Below are positions 8,590 through 17,109 of a stretch of DNA of 35,226 nt, in pieces. Numbering within the stretch: the stretch's first letter is position 1; every line of letters starts with the position of its first letter. The stretch spans positions 1 through 35,226 of the forward strand of contig JAGWXK010000018.1 of the NCBI GenBank assembly GCA_018969905.1, given 5' to 3'. A program made the translations under genes and the position numbers. Source of the stretch: Bdellovibrionales bacterium (GTDB lineage Bacteria > Bdellovibrionota > UBA1018 > CAIMNF01). The notes under the pieces are model-generated. The model was not told the DNA's origin. It searched no databases and worked only from the letters and a program-made list of their open reading frames with translations.

Positions 8590-8888
8590 ATCTGAAGAAA
8601 AGTCTCGATCGGAATCGAATTTGGGGAGGTTTTTTCCTGGTCTGGGTAGTTTTGCTCAGTGGCATTCTGGACTTTTGGGTGAAAAGTCCAGGGCTGAAGC
8701 AATGGATCAAGGTGAACTCTCTTTTGAACGAGAAGCGTCTTGAAATTGGCGAAACGGAGTCCCGTACCACACTCCTTTTGCAGATCTCACGTGAGCTCCA
8801 AACCAACTCTGCCGCCCAAGAACGGGAAATTCGAAAAGTGCTCGGATACCTGAATGAACAGGAGGCTGTTTTCGAGTTTTCTCCTTGA
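8586..8888 (+). CDS. FtsB/DivIC-like septum formation initiator
   Basis: This 100-residue protein has a basic N terminus, one transmembrane helix near residues 13-30, and a helical segment rich in Leu, Glu and Gln that could form a coiled coil. That is the layout of FtsB/DivIC proteins, which join FtsL and FtsQ at the division site. It starts with GTG overlapping the eno stop by four bases, and eno-ftsB is a common gene order in proteobacteria. Sequence similarity is weak, as usual for this family, so topology and synteny carry the call. Confidence 0.65.
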   Translation: MNLKKSLDRNRIWGGFFLVWVVLLSGILDFWVKSPGLKQWIKVNSLLNEKRLEIGETESRTTLLLQISRELQTNSAAQEREIRKVLGYLNEQEAVFEFSP

Positions 8889-8905
8889 TCCCTGTTGATC
8901 TGGAT

Positions 8906-8933
8906 TTGACATCGCCTTTGTTTGCGTCACAAT
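8906..8933 (+). promoter_or_regulatory. Sigma-70-type promoter of the cold-shock gene
   Basis: TTGACA at 8906-8911 matches the -35 consensus exactly. After a 16-bp spacer, CACAAT at 8928-8933 is a near -10 match. Predicted start is near 8940, leaving a leader of about 20 bases before the ATG at 8960, with AAGGAG as ribosome-binding site. The long 5' UTR typical of E. coli cspA is absent. Confidence 0.6.
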
Positions 8934-8959
8934 CATATCAGGGGAGGCATCAAGGAGCG

Positions 8960-9163
8960 ATGCATATAGGACAAGTGATCTGGTTCAACGATTCCAAGGG
9001 ATTTGGCCTGATAGAAATTGAAGACGGGAATACGGTTTTTGTTCACTATTCCTCCATCCAAGGGGATGGGTTTAAAAGTTTGAAGCAGGGGCAAAAAGTC
9101 AGCTTCGATCTTTATGAGGATGAAGCAAAAGGGTATCTTGCAAAGAACGTAACGACTTGTTGA
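8960..9163 (+). CDS. Cold-shock domain protein, CspA family
   Basis: This 67-residue single-domain protein has both nucleic-acid-binding motifs: RNP1 as Lys-Gly-Phe-Gly-Leu-Ile and RNP2 as Val-Phe-Val-His-Tyr-Ser. They are followed by [11 protein letters not shown]. Such proteins bind single-stranded RNA and DNA and act as RNA chaperones in the cytoplasm. The upstream in-frame extension to 8885 is not Csp-like; the ATG at 8960 with AAGGAG is the start. RNP1 has Leu-Ile instead of the usual Phe-Ile, a mild divergence. Confidence 0.92.
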   Translation: MHIGQVIWFNDSKGFGLIEIEDGNTVFVHYSSIQGDGFKSLKQGQKVSFDLYEDEAKGYLAKNVTTC

Positions 9164-9168
9164 GTTTT

Positions 9169-9210
9169 CATGAAAAGTAAAACCCCTGCCTTCCGTTGGG
9201 AAAGCAGGGG
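9169..9210 (-). terminator. Intrinsic terminator of the Gly/Asn-rich lipoprotein gene
   Basis: CCCCTGC (9183-9189) and GCAGGGG (9204-9210) form a GC-rich stem that continues through TTCC and GGAA toward a short loop. On the minus strand it is followed by TTTTACTTTT, giving a proper U-tract for the gene ending at 9253. It may also stop plus-strand transcription from the cold-shock gene, although that side has no T-run. Confidence 0.75.
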
Positions 9211-9252
9211 CCCTTGTGAGAGTTCACGTTGTCGTGAGGAATGAAATGAGGA

Positions 9253-9918
9253 TCAGAAGAAGGAAATCGGTCCTATCGGCATTTGTGAGTTGTTCAGATA
9301 AAGATAGATTTGAGCGCTGAAAATCTGGCCCATACCCGAGAATCCAGTCATGAGTGCCTGATGCACGATATGAACTGCGAGTGAAGATACACAGACATTC
9401 GGGTTGAAGTTATTGAATCCCTGATTTGGCAGGGGTGGTTGGGGATTTTGATAAGCGCCAAGGTTCGCAGCAAGTCCGAGAACCTGATAGAGCGTGGTTT
9501 GGCTGAGATTGATCATCCCGCTCACCAAGCCTCCCTGGGTGCCGCCCTGAGAAGCTGTGATCTGAATGGTCCCTGCACTGGACTGAAAGGGGGCGTATTG
9601 GATCATGCCCTGTCCTCCGGTCATCCCACCGTTTCCGATCATTGCCTGACCATAAGTTCCAGGTCGTAAACTGTTCATTGGCATCATTCCACCAAGGATG
9701 ACGGCTCCGTTGATGGCTGCGCCCTGTACGGTAAAGGGGATGGTTCCGTTTTGAAGAGGGACACAACCTCCTGGGCCAGCCGGATTGGGTCCGGTCTGGG
9801 GTCCCCATGGATTGTTGTTAAATCCATTCTGATTGAAGGCAGGAACGGCACTTGTGCCGCATGCGCCGATACTCAGCGCCAAAAAGGTTAATCCAAGAAT
9901 ACTGGACAGGGTTTTCAT
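9253..9918 (-). CDS. Gly/Asn/Gln/Met-rich secreted lipoprotein
   Basis: The ATG at 9918 has AAGGAAG about ten bases upstream and begins a lipoprotein signal with lipobox Ile-Gly-Ala-Cys near residue 19. The 221-residue product is dominated by Gly, Asn, Gln, Pro and Met. It contains the related segments Gly-Phe-Asn-Asn-Asn-Pro and Gly-Phe-Asn-Asn-Phe-Asn-Pro, and a Gly-Asn-Gly-Gly-Met-Thr-Gly-Gly stretch. The C-terminal half is beta-like with two cysteines. No known domain is recognised. It is a single-gene unit with its own terminator, probably surface-exposed. Function unknown. Confidence 0.7.
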   Translation of the reverse strand: MKTLSSILGLTFLALSIGACGTSAVPAFNQNGFNNNPWGPQTGPNPAGPGGCVPLQNGTIPFTVQGAAINGAVILGGMMPMNSLRPGTYGQAMIGNGGMTGGQGMIQYAPFQSSAGTIQITASQGGTQGGLVSGMINLSQTTLYQVLGLAANLGAYQNPQPPLPNQGFNNFNPNVCVSSLAVHIVHQALMTGFSGMGQIFSAQIYLYLNNSQMPIGPISFF

Positions 9919-10115
9919 AAAATATCTTCCTTTCACAAAAATGGAACTCTCGAGAAAGAAAGGAGCAAGGAGGATGCCAAAGTTGATAAAAGTGGTCTAT
10001 TTTTTTAAGGCCATGAAATCATGAATAAAAAAAAATAATGATTCCTAAGTGGCGATCGTGGTGATCCTCTTGGTGCAGGCGGGCTGTCAAATCATTAGAC
10101 GATGAGGAAAAACCC
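9919..10115. other. Intergenic region between cysteine synthase and lipoprotein gene
   Basis: This roughly 200-bp AT-rich stretch should carry the lipoprotein promoter, but no convincing -35/-10 pair was found. A nine-T run on the minus strand (A-run at 10025-10033) lies downstream of the cysteine synthase gene, without a strong hairpin before it. An 18-codon frame starting GTG at about 10050 resembles a hydrophobic peptide ending near a Cys, but it has no ribosome-binding site. Confidence 0.3.
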
Positions 10116-11129
10116 CTACACCCTGGCGTCCAAAATAGGGAAAACAGAGGATTCATCACCTGTTATTGTTAAATTACGGCTACTTAAGAATTCTGAATTG
10201 TAGATCTTTGATACATATTTTTGACCCGAATCGCAAAGAATGGTGACGATTTGATTTCCGGGGCCCATTTTTTTTGCGAGTAGGTAGGCAGCGCAAAGGT
10301 TTGCCCCCGAGGAGGATCCGAGAAATATGCCTTCCTGCTTCACAATATAGTGAACCATGTTCACGATGACTTCATCTCCAAGCTGGTGGCACTGATCTAC
10401 CCGGCAGGGGCGCACGTTGGCTGTCACTGCTCCTTGGCCAATCCCTTCCGTGATGGAGTCGCCTGGGCTAACCTCGGCAACTCCTCGATTAAAATAGTTG
10501 TTCATCGCCGATCCTGCCGGATCCACGCAACCAATTTGGATCTCGGAGTTCTTCTCCTTTAGAAACAAGGACACTCCGGCAAGTGTTCCACCGGATCCAA
10601 TTGCACAGGCAAAACCGGTAACTTGATGATCGGTCTGCTCCCAGATTTCGGGGCCAGTGGTCCGGTAATGGGAAAGGTAGTTCGATTCATTTTCAAATTG
10701 ATTAATGAAGAAAGCGCCCTCCCTTTTTGCCACCTCACCTGCGATGATCCGGTAATTTTCCGGAGATGGATAAGGCGCGGGGGGAATCAGGATCACTTCT
10801 GCACCCATGCCACGGAGAGTATCGACTTTTTCCTTGCTTTGGTTCGAGGGCACAAAAAGCTTCACTTTGTAGCCCTTGATGTTTCCAATCAAGGCAAGTC
10901 CAATTCCCGTGTTCCCAGCGGTTGCTTCAATGATTGTTCCGCCTTTCTTCAACAATCCCCTCGCCTCCGCATCCTCAATCATTCCGAGTGCGGCACGGTC
11001 TTTCACCGAGCCCCCCGGATTCATGAACTCCGCTTTCCCATAAATTTCACAGCCTGTTTTTCGAGACAAGGAGTCGAGGTAAATCAGGGGAGTGTTTCCA
11101 ACGGACTGGATGAAGTTTCTTTTCAGCAT
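10116..11129 (-). CDS. cysK: Cysteine synthase (O-acetylserine sulfhydrylase), PLP-dependent
   Basis: This 337-residue fold-type II PLP enzyme makes cysteine from O-acetylserine and sulfide. Motifs in order: Ser-Val-Gly-Asn-Thr-Pro-Leu at the N terminus, Pro-Gly-Gly-Ser-Val-Lys-Asp-Arg with the PLP lysine at residue 43, Thr-Ala-Gly-Asn-Thr-Gly-Ile-Gly (substrate loop, residues 71-77), Gly-Ser-Gly-Gly-Thr-Leu-Ala-Gly (phosphate loop) and Ser-Ser-Ser-Gly-Ala-Asn. The frame extends to 11198, but the start at 11129 matches the family N terminus and follows the UppP-like stop by two bases. It may be a CysK or a CysM/cystathionine beta-synthase-type member; exact substrate cannot be fixed here. Confidence 0.88.
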   Translation of the reverse strand: MLKRNFIQSVGNTPLIYLDSLSRKTGCEIYGKAEFMNPGGSVKDRAALGMIEDAEARGLLKKGGTIIEATAGNTGIGLALIGNIKGYKVKLFVPSNQSKEKVDTLRGMGAEVILIPPAPYPSPENYRIIAGEVAKREGAFFINQFENESNYLSHYRTTGPEIWEQTDHQVTGFACAIGSGGTLAGVSLFLKEKNSEIQIGCVDPAGSAMNNYFNRGVAEVSPGDSITEGIGQGAVTANVRPCRVDQCHQLGDEVIVNMVHYIVKQEGIFLGSSSGANLCAAYLLAKKMGPGNQIVTILCDSGQKYVSKIYNSEFLSSRNLTITGDESSVFPILDARV

Positions 11130-11131
11130 GT

Positions 11132-11977
11132 CTACTCCGGCAAAAATCCCGCAAAATAAAGAATGAACAGCACGGTTCCAGAGACTATGCTCAACCATTG
11201 GAAGTTCTTGAAGCTCGTTTCTGAAAGAGATTTTTGCAAATGCTCAAGACAGATCCAGACCACGGTGAATCCGATCACCACCACGGCAGTAGAATTCAGA
11301 TACCCGACCCGCTCAAAAGCCTCGCGGAGGGAAAGCGATTGGAGAAGGGAGATGGTTTTGGAGAAAACCCCAAGACCGACAAGAAGACCTGAATATTTGC
11401 CAATTGCTTCGTAGTGGTAGTTGCAAAAAGCGAACCCGATCCAAAGAAGGCCGACCAGCGGGAAGCCGGGCATCATCGAAAATCCGCCCGCCAGGGCGAT
11501 GGCAAAAGCATGGGAAAGTCTCAGGTGATTGAGTCCGTGAATGCGTTTGTTCCATCGGGAAGAGGCAAGGAATCCAAAACCGGTCAGCAAGAGTCCTCCT
11601 CCTGCAAGAAGAGATGGTGAAACTACGCTGGAATCAATCAACGGCTGCTCCAGAAACAAATGGAGCAGAGCTACAGGAAGAAAAGAGATCAAAAGAAACA
11701 TCAGGGAGTGTTGATCAAGATTCCGGCTCTCTGAGCGAATGCTCATGGGACGAAAAAGCGTGGTGATTCCGGCGGAGAGCAATCCGAGCCAGTCGTATCG
11801 GAAGAAAAGAAGGAGTGCAAAAGAGGCAGTTGCAAAAATGATCAGTTCAATCTCGGAAAAGGGCAGGGTCCAGTTCAGGAGATGCACCGTGAGAGTCCTG
11901 ATCTGGCTTTCCGAAATCGGAAGAATCAGGGTCAACGCTTTAAGAAAAGACTCAAGTAGAACCTGGAACGTGGTCAT
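11132..11977 (-). CDS. UppP/BacA-like membrane protein lacking catalytic residues
   Basis: This 281-residue polytopic protein has about eight hydrophobic segments. Its layout follows undecaprenyl-diphosphate phosphatase UppP, which recycles the peptidoglycan lipid carrier. The first signature aligns as Ala-Leu-Thr-Leu-Ile-Leu-Pro-Ile-Ser (residues 14-22), and the second as Pro-Gly-Phe-Pro-Leu-Val-Gly (170-176). The two glutamates of the first motif are replaced by Lys13 and Leu17, the following His by Arg27, and the Ser-Arg-Ser of the second motif by Pro-Leu-Val. Catalysis as in UppP is therefore unlikely. It lies two bases upstream of the cysteine synthase gene. A membrane pseudoenzyme or lipid-binding role is inference. 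Confidence 0.65.
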   Translation of the reverse strand: MTTFQVLLESFLKALTLILPISESQIRTLTVHLLNWTLPFSEIELIIFATASFALLLFFRYDWLGLLSAGITTLFRPMSIRSESRNLDQHSLMFLLISFLPVALLHLFLEQPLIDSSVVSPSLLAGGGLLLTGFGFLASSRWNKRIHGLNHLRLSHAFAIALAGGFSMMPGFPLVGLLWIGFAFCNYHYEAIGKYSGLLVGLGVFSKTISLLQSLSLREAFERVGYLNSTAVVVIGFTVVWICLEHLQKSLSETSFKNFQWLSIVSGTVLFILYFAGFLPE

Positions 11978-12084
11978 GGTGGGTGTACGCTAGCACGGAC
12001 AAGGGATTTCATTAAAGAAAAGACTTACAGAGAACTTACCCTTCACTCCTTCTGATTTCCCTCCGCCCATGGTCCAATGTCAGT

Positions 12085-14306
<2,222 letters not shown>

Positions 14307-14318
14307 AAGGGCAAGCTC

Positions 14319-15461
14319 ATGGCATTCGAATTGGACAAACGTCAGGTAAAACTTGGAGTTTCAGGGAGCCTCATCGTATTTGGCCTGGTTTTGCTCTCTC
14401 TGAAGCCGCATCTTCCGGCTGCGATCCTTTATAACTTTGCATCCATTGATGATCATCAGATCTTTTTCAACCGGATTGTGAAGCGTGCTCCGGTTTCTGA
14501 TCCTTTTTTGGTTTCCGAGATCAAAAAAAAGCCGCCAAATCATGAGACCCGGGCCCTGTTGCAGGATCTGGATACGACGGCCCTATTGATGCTTCAGGAG
14601 GGGAAAATCGCTTTTGAGGAGTATGGCGGCGGTGGAGGGAGGGACGTACTTTCTGGCTCTTTTTCAATGGCGAAAAGCGTGGTTGCGATGCTGGTTGGAA
14701 TTGCATTGCAGGAGGGCAGGATCAAGTCGATTGAAGAACCCATCGCTCACTATTTGCCCGAGTGGGCTGAGCGTGACGAGGGTAGAATCCGGATTCGTGA
14801 TCTTTTGACCATGACTGCGGGATTGGATTGGAATGAAAGTTATATTAATCCATTCTCCATCACGACCGAGGCATATTACGGGTCGAATCTTCTTGCCACT
14901 GTTTTTAAACAACGACGAATTCAGGAACCCGGCGCGGTCTTTTCCTATCAAAGTGGAACCACTCAGCTGCTTGGAACGGTGTTGAGTAGGGTCACGAATC
15001 AGACCCTCTCGGAGTTTGCTTCGCAGAAGCTGTGGAGTCGGATCGGCACGGAACGGGATGCGATCTGGTCTTTGGACCACGATGACGGAATGGAGAAGGC
15101 TTACTGCTGCTTCAACGCAACGGCACGGGATTTTGCGCGAATCGGAGAGTTGGTGTTGAACCAAGGGCGCTGGAGGGGAGCAAATGTTCTGGATCCGGGA
15201 TATGTTTCGGAGATGGTGAAGCCTCATCGTATCTTGAACCACGATGGGGTGGGTGTGGACTACTATGGGTATCAATGGTGGATTCTTCAAACGCCGAAAG
15301 GCGAGGTTCCCTATGCGCGGGGAATTCTCGGTCAGTATGTGGTGGTACTTCCTCAAACCCGGCGTGTGATCGTACGTCTTGGGCGAAAGACGGGAGAGCG
15401 GGTCGACCATCATCCGGTGGAGCTCAGGGCCTTGGTTGAATGGGGTCTTTCGGAATCATGA
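14319..15461 (+). CDS. Membrane-anchored serine hydrolase, class C beta-lactamase/DD-peptidase family
   Basis: This 380-residue protein has one N-terminal transmembrane helix (about 13-28) and a periplasmic beta-lactamase-like domain. Catalytic motifs are Ser-Met-Ala-Lys (116-119, SxxK), Tyr-Gln-Ser (210-212, YxS/N) and a Gly-Ile-Leu-Gly-Gln segment near 337-342 in place of the usual Lys/His-Thr-Gly. The helix Arg-Ile-Arg-Asp-Leu-Leu-Thr-Met-Thr-Ala-Gly-Leu is also typical. Such proteins hydrolyse esters, amides or D-amino-acid peptides; substrate cannot be read from sequence. It starts 12 bp after purA and is followed one base later by a small gene. Confidence 0.85.
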   Translation: MAFELDKRQVKLGVSGSLIVFGLVLLSLKPHLPAAILYNFASIDDHQIFFNRIVKRAPVSDPFLVSEIKKKPPNHETRALLQDLDTTALLMLQEGKIAFEEYGGGGGRDVLSGSFSMAKSVVAMLVGIALQEGRIKSIEEPIAHYLPEWAERDEGRIRIRDLLTMTAGLDWNESYINPFSITTEAYYGSNLLATVFKQRRIQEPGAVFSYQSGTTQLLGTVLSRVTNQTLSEFASQKLWSRIGTERDAIWSLDHDDGMEKAYCCFNATARDFARIGELVLNQGRWRGANVLDPGYVSEMVKPHRILNHDGVGVDYYGYQWWILQTPKGEVPYARGILGQYVVVLPQTRRVIVRLGRKTGERVDHHPVELRALVEWGLSES

Positions 15462-15462
15462 A

Positions 15463-15810
15463 ATGAATCGAAAACTGATTTTTCAGTACGCCCTTCGTTC
15501 GTTGATTCCTGCATGGCGTTTTTTTGATGAAGTCGAGACGCACCTTGTTCTCGAGATCAAGCCAAAATGTGCTCCGGATTCGGAATGGAGAAGGCTTGAC
15601 CCGAGTTCCCGGGTGGGCCTGGCTCAGCTTTTTTTCAATCCTTCTGGCCTCCTGGTTCACGGGTTTCAGAACTTCCTTTTGCTCGTACAAAGGGATTCCA
15701 ACGATCCCCGGATTCAATCGGTTTTCCGGAGTTTCTGCGAGCGTCAGGGAAAGATGCTTTTTCCGGAATCGAAGGAGTTCGAATTCAGGATTTTGGGAGA
15801 AAGCAAATGA
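15463..15810 (+). CDS. Small soluble partner of the HTTM membrane protein (SdpA-like arrangement)
   Basis: The ATG at 15463 lies one base after the hydrolase stop. The 115-residue product has no clear signal peptide and a central hydrophobic stretch. The Leu-Ile-Pro-Ala-Trp-Arg-Phe-Phe-Asp segment (residues 13-21) resembles the Pro-x-Trp-x-Phe-Phe signature I associate with small soluble proteins encoded next to HTTM proteins, including SdpA beside SdpB. Its stop overlaps the HTTM start by four bases (ATGA), implying coupled translation. No catalytic motif is seen. The partner role is inferred from context and one short motif. Confidence 0.6.
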   Translation: MNRKLIFQYALRSLIPAWRFFDEVETHLVLEIKPKCAPDSEWRRLDPSSRVGLAQLFFNPSGLLVHGFQNFLLLVQRDSNDPRIQSVFRSFCERQGKMLFPESKEFEFRILGESK

Positions 15811-16577
15811 TTGCGCCCCATTTGAACGAGGAGTTTTTGTTTTCACTGGTGCGATTCTTTTTTTTATTCGCAGTCCTGCTTCAGGCAATTGAGGAGATGT
15901 TCCTTGAAAGAATTACTGGAGCCGAACTTTTGCCAAATCAGCGCGAAATGGATTCATTCTACGGCCTGCGACAGCCCATCACGGTTTCGATGATCGGGGT
16001 TATTCGGTTTGCTTCGGTGATCTGGTGTATCCTGGATTCGACCAACCTTGCGCCGGTGCTTGTTTTGCTTTTCGCAACGCTCATGAGGTCGCTTCGTTTT
16101 TTCGGGTCCTTGAACGGAGGAAGTGACTCCATGACCCAGGTGATCCTGATTCCGCTCGTATTGGCACGTGTGTTTCATGAAAACATGATCGTGGTACGCG
16201 CTGTGCTTTATTGGATCGGGATTCAGGCGGTTTTGTCTTACTTTCTTTCCGGGCTCAGAAAAGCGCGAAATCACGAGTGGTGGAGCGGCTCGGCCCTTGT
16301 GTCTTTTGTCTCGGAATCAAGGGTTGCCCATTCCGGAGTTCGAAGAATCTTTTTGTCTCAAATGAAGACATCAAGATTTTTTGCAATCCTTGTGGTTTTG
16401 TTTGAACTCGGGTTTCCCCTGTCCCTTGCATCAAGGGAAGTTTGTTTCTTTTTTCTTTCAGCGGGTGCGATTTTTCATTTGGGGGTGTTTTTTTTGCTCG
16501 GATTGAATCGATTTTTCTGGATATGGCTTGCAGGCTATCCGGCGATCTATTTCATCGCGTCTTTCGGCAGGTCTTGA
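15807..16577 (+). CDS. HTTM-domain membrane protein (gamma-carboxylase/SdpB-like)
   Basis: This 256-residue protein has at least six hydrophobic segments. HTTM landmarks are Leu-Arg-Phe-Phe-Gly-Ser-Leu-Asn-Gly-Gly-Ser-Asp after the third helix, Tyr-Phe-Leu-Ser-Gly-Leu-Arg-Lys-Ala-Arg with Glu-Trp-Trp-Ser-Gly, and a final Gly-Leu-Asn-Arg-Phe-Phe-Trp-Ile-Trp-Leu-Ala-Gly-Tyr-Pro. HTTM proteins share a fold with vitamin-K-dependent gamma-carboxylase; SdpB of the Bacillus SDP toxin locus is one member. It is translationally coupled to the small gene before it. No toxin peptide gene is visible nearby. Molecular function unknown. Confidence 0.75.
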   Translation: MIAPHLNEEFLFSLVRFFFLFAVLLQAIEEMFLERITGAELLPNQREMDSFYGLRQPITVSMIGVIRFASVIWCILDSTNLAPVLVLLFATLMRSLRFFGSLNGGSDSMTQVILIPLVLARVFHENMIVVRAVLYWIGIQAVLSYFLSGLRKARNHEWWSGSALVSFVSESRVAHSGVRRIFLSQMKTSRFFAILVVLFELGFPLSLASREVCFFFLSAGAIFHLGVFFLLGLNRFFWIWLAGYPAIYFIASFGRS

Positions 16578-16692
16578 GTTTTCGGCTCTTCTCGCTTTAC
16601 CCAGGAAAACCTTAACAAAGATGTATGGGTAATCCTTCGAGTGGGTGAGCCCGATGCGATATAGAATAACATCGGAAAGAAGTGAGGCGAAA

Positions 16693-16713
16693 TGGTGGCT
16701 CGGGGCAGACTTG
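16693..16713 (-). repeat. attL-like copy of the tRNA-Met 3' end
   Basis: These 21 bp exactly repeat 16976-16996. On the minus strand the copy contains half of the T arm, the full 3' acceptor strand, the discriminator A and CCA. Flanking bases on both sides differ from the tRNA copy, so the match ends sharply. Confidence 0.85.
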
Positions 16714-16842
16714 GCGTTTCGGCTCCTCGCTCCTGCTCGGAACCTCCGCATGGACAATTTCCTAAGTCGCACATCGTGTGCGACTTGCCGCGAACCGAGC
16801 AGTGCTCGTTCGCAGCCGAAAATTCTCGTTCAAGTCTGCCCC
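16702..16842. repeat. 141-bp nested inverted repeat (long imperfect hairpin)
   Basis: Four complementary blocks nest inside each other: 16702-16713 with 16831-16842 (12 bp), 16717-16724 with 16814-16821 (8 bp), 16733-16740 with 16795-16802 (8 bp), and a tip AAGTCGCACA/TGTGCGACTT (16764-16786, 10-bp stem, 3-base loop). The spacers between blocks differ in length on the two arms. Such a layout suggests an RNA or DNA hairpin under selection, or a palindromic repeat family. Confidence 0.75.
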
Positions 16843-16974
16843 TCGATCTACAAAAAACTTCCCAAATTCCTTTTTTAGGAAATCGAGCAAATCGAATCGA
16901 CTAAGGTGTACGCGAAAGTACTCCGCAGGAGATGAGATGTAGTGAGATGATCAAAAAAAGGAATTTCGGAAGTT
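16828..16974. repeat. Inverted partial copy of tRNA-Met end and trailer
   Basis: GTTCAAGTCTGCCCC at 16828-16842 matches the tRNA T arm in inverted orientation. It is followed by AACTTCC (16856-16862) and AAATTCCTTTTTT (16864-16876), which are reverse complements of 16968-16974 and 16954-16966, the trailer just downstream of the tRNA. The acceptor end between them is degraded. So the tRNA 3' half plus its T-rich trailer appears twice, head to head. Confidence 0.7.
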
Positions 16975-16975
16975 T

Positions 16976-17052
16976 TGGTGGCTCGGGGCAGACTTGAACT
17001 GCCGACCCCCGCGTTATGAATGCGGTGCTCTAACCAACTGAGCTACCGAGCC
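16976..17052 (-). tRNA. tRNA-Met (anticodon CAT), probably elongator
   Basis: The 77-nt minus-strand cloverleaf has acceptor GGCTCGG fully paired with CCGAGCC, D arm GCTC/GAGC, anticodon loop TTCATAA, T stem GGCAG/CTGCC with loop TTCAAGT, and an encoded CCA. Full pairing of position 1 with 72 argues against initiator tRNA. CAT could also be tRNA-Ile2 (lysidine-modified), but the body resembles elongator Met of E. coli (GGCT start, AGAGCAC). The pair closing the anticodon loop, A31-C39, is a mismatch. Its last 21 bases are duplicated 283 bp downstream. Confidence 0.93.
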
Positions 17053-17072
17053 GGATTTAAAATGAGTTTTTA

Positions 17073-17101
17073 ATTTTAGCCGGTTTCAGTCATTTCGGCA
17101 A
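17073..17101 (-). promoter_or_regulatory. Promoter of tRNA-Met
   Basis: On the minus strand TTGCCG (-35, 17096-17101) and TAAAAT (-10, 17073-17078) are separated by a 17-bp spacer. Transcription would start near 17066, about 14 bases before the mature tRNA 5' end at 17052. Sequence and position both fit a housekeeping promoter. Confidence 0.7.
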
Positions 17102-17109
17102 GCTTGAAT

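Larger units (their letters stand above)
16693..16975 (-). mobile_element. Putative 283-bp palindromic element inserted at the 3' end of tRNA-Met
   Basis: A 21-bp stretch identical to the last 21 bases of tRNA-Met, including CCA, occurs at 16693-16713 and again in the tRNA itself at 16976-16996. The segment between has no convincing ORF. It holds a 141-bp multi-part hairpin (16702-16842) and an inverted partial copy of the tRNA end plus trailer (16828-16876). Direct repeats of a tRNA 3' end are the mark of integrase attachment sites, but the element is far too small to code an integrase. It may be a non-autonomous element, a deletion relic, or a local duplication. Confidence 0.5.

Noticed and set aside
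10050-10106. 18-codon frame with a hydrophobic stretch ending Ala-Gly-Cys, like a mini lipoprotein
   Set aside because: It starts with GTG directly after a stop, lacks a Shine-Dalgarno, and has Gln at the -3 lipobox position.
16645-16904. Two overlapping plus-strand frames of 70-77 codons within the tRNA-linked palindrome
   Set aside because: They simply read through the inverted repeats; no start signal or known domain is visible.
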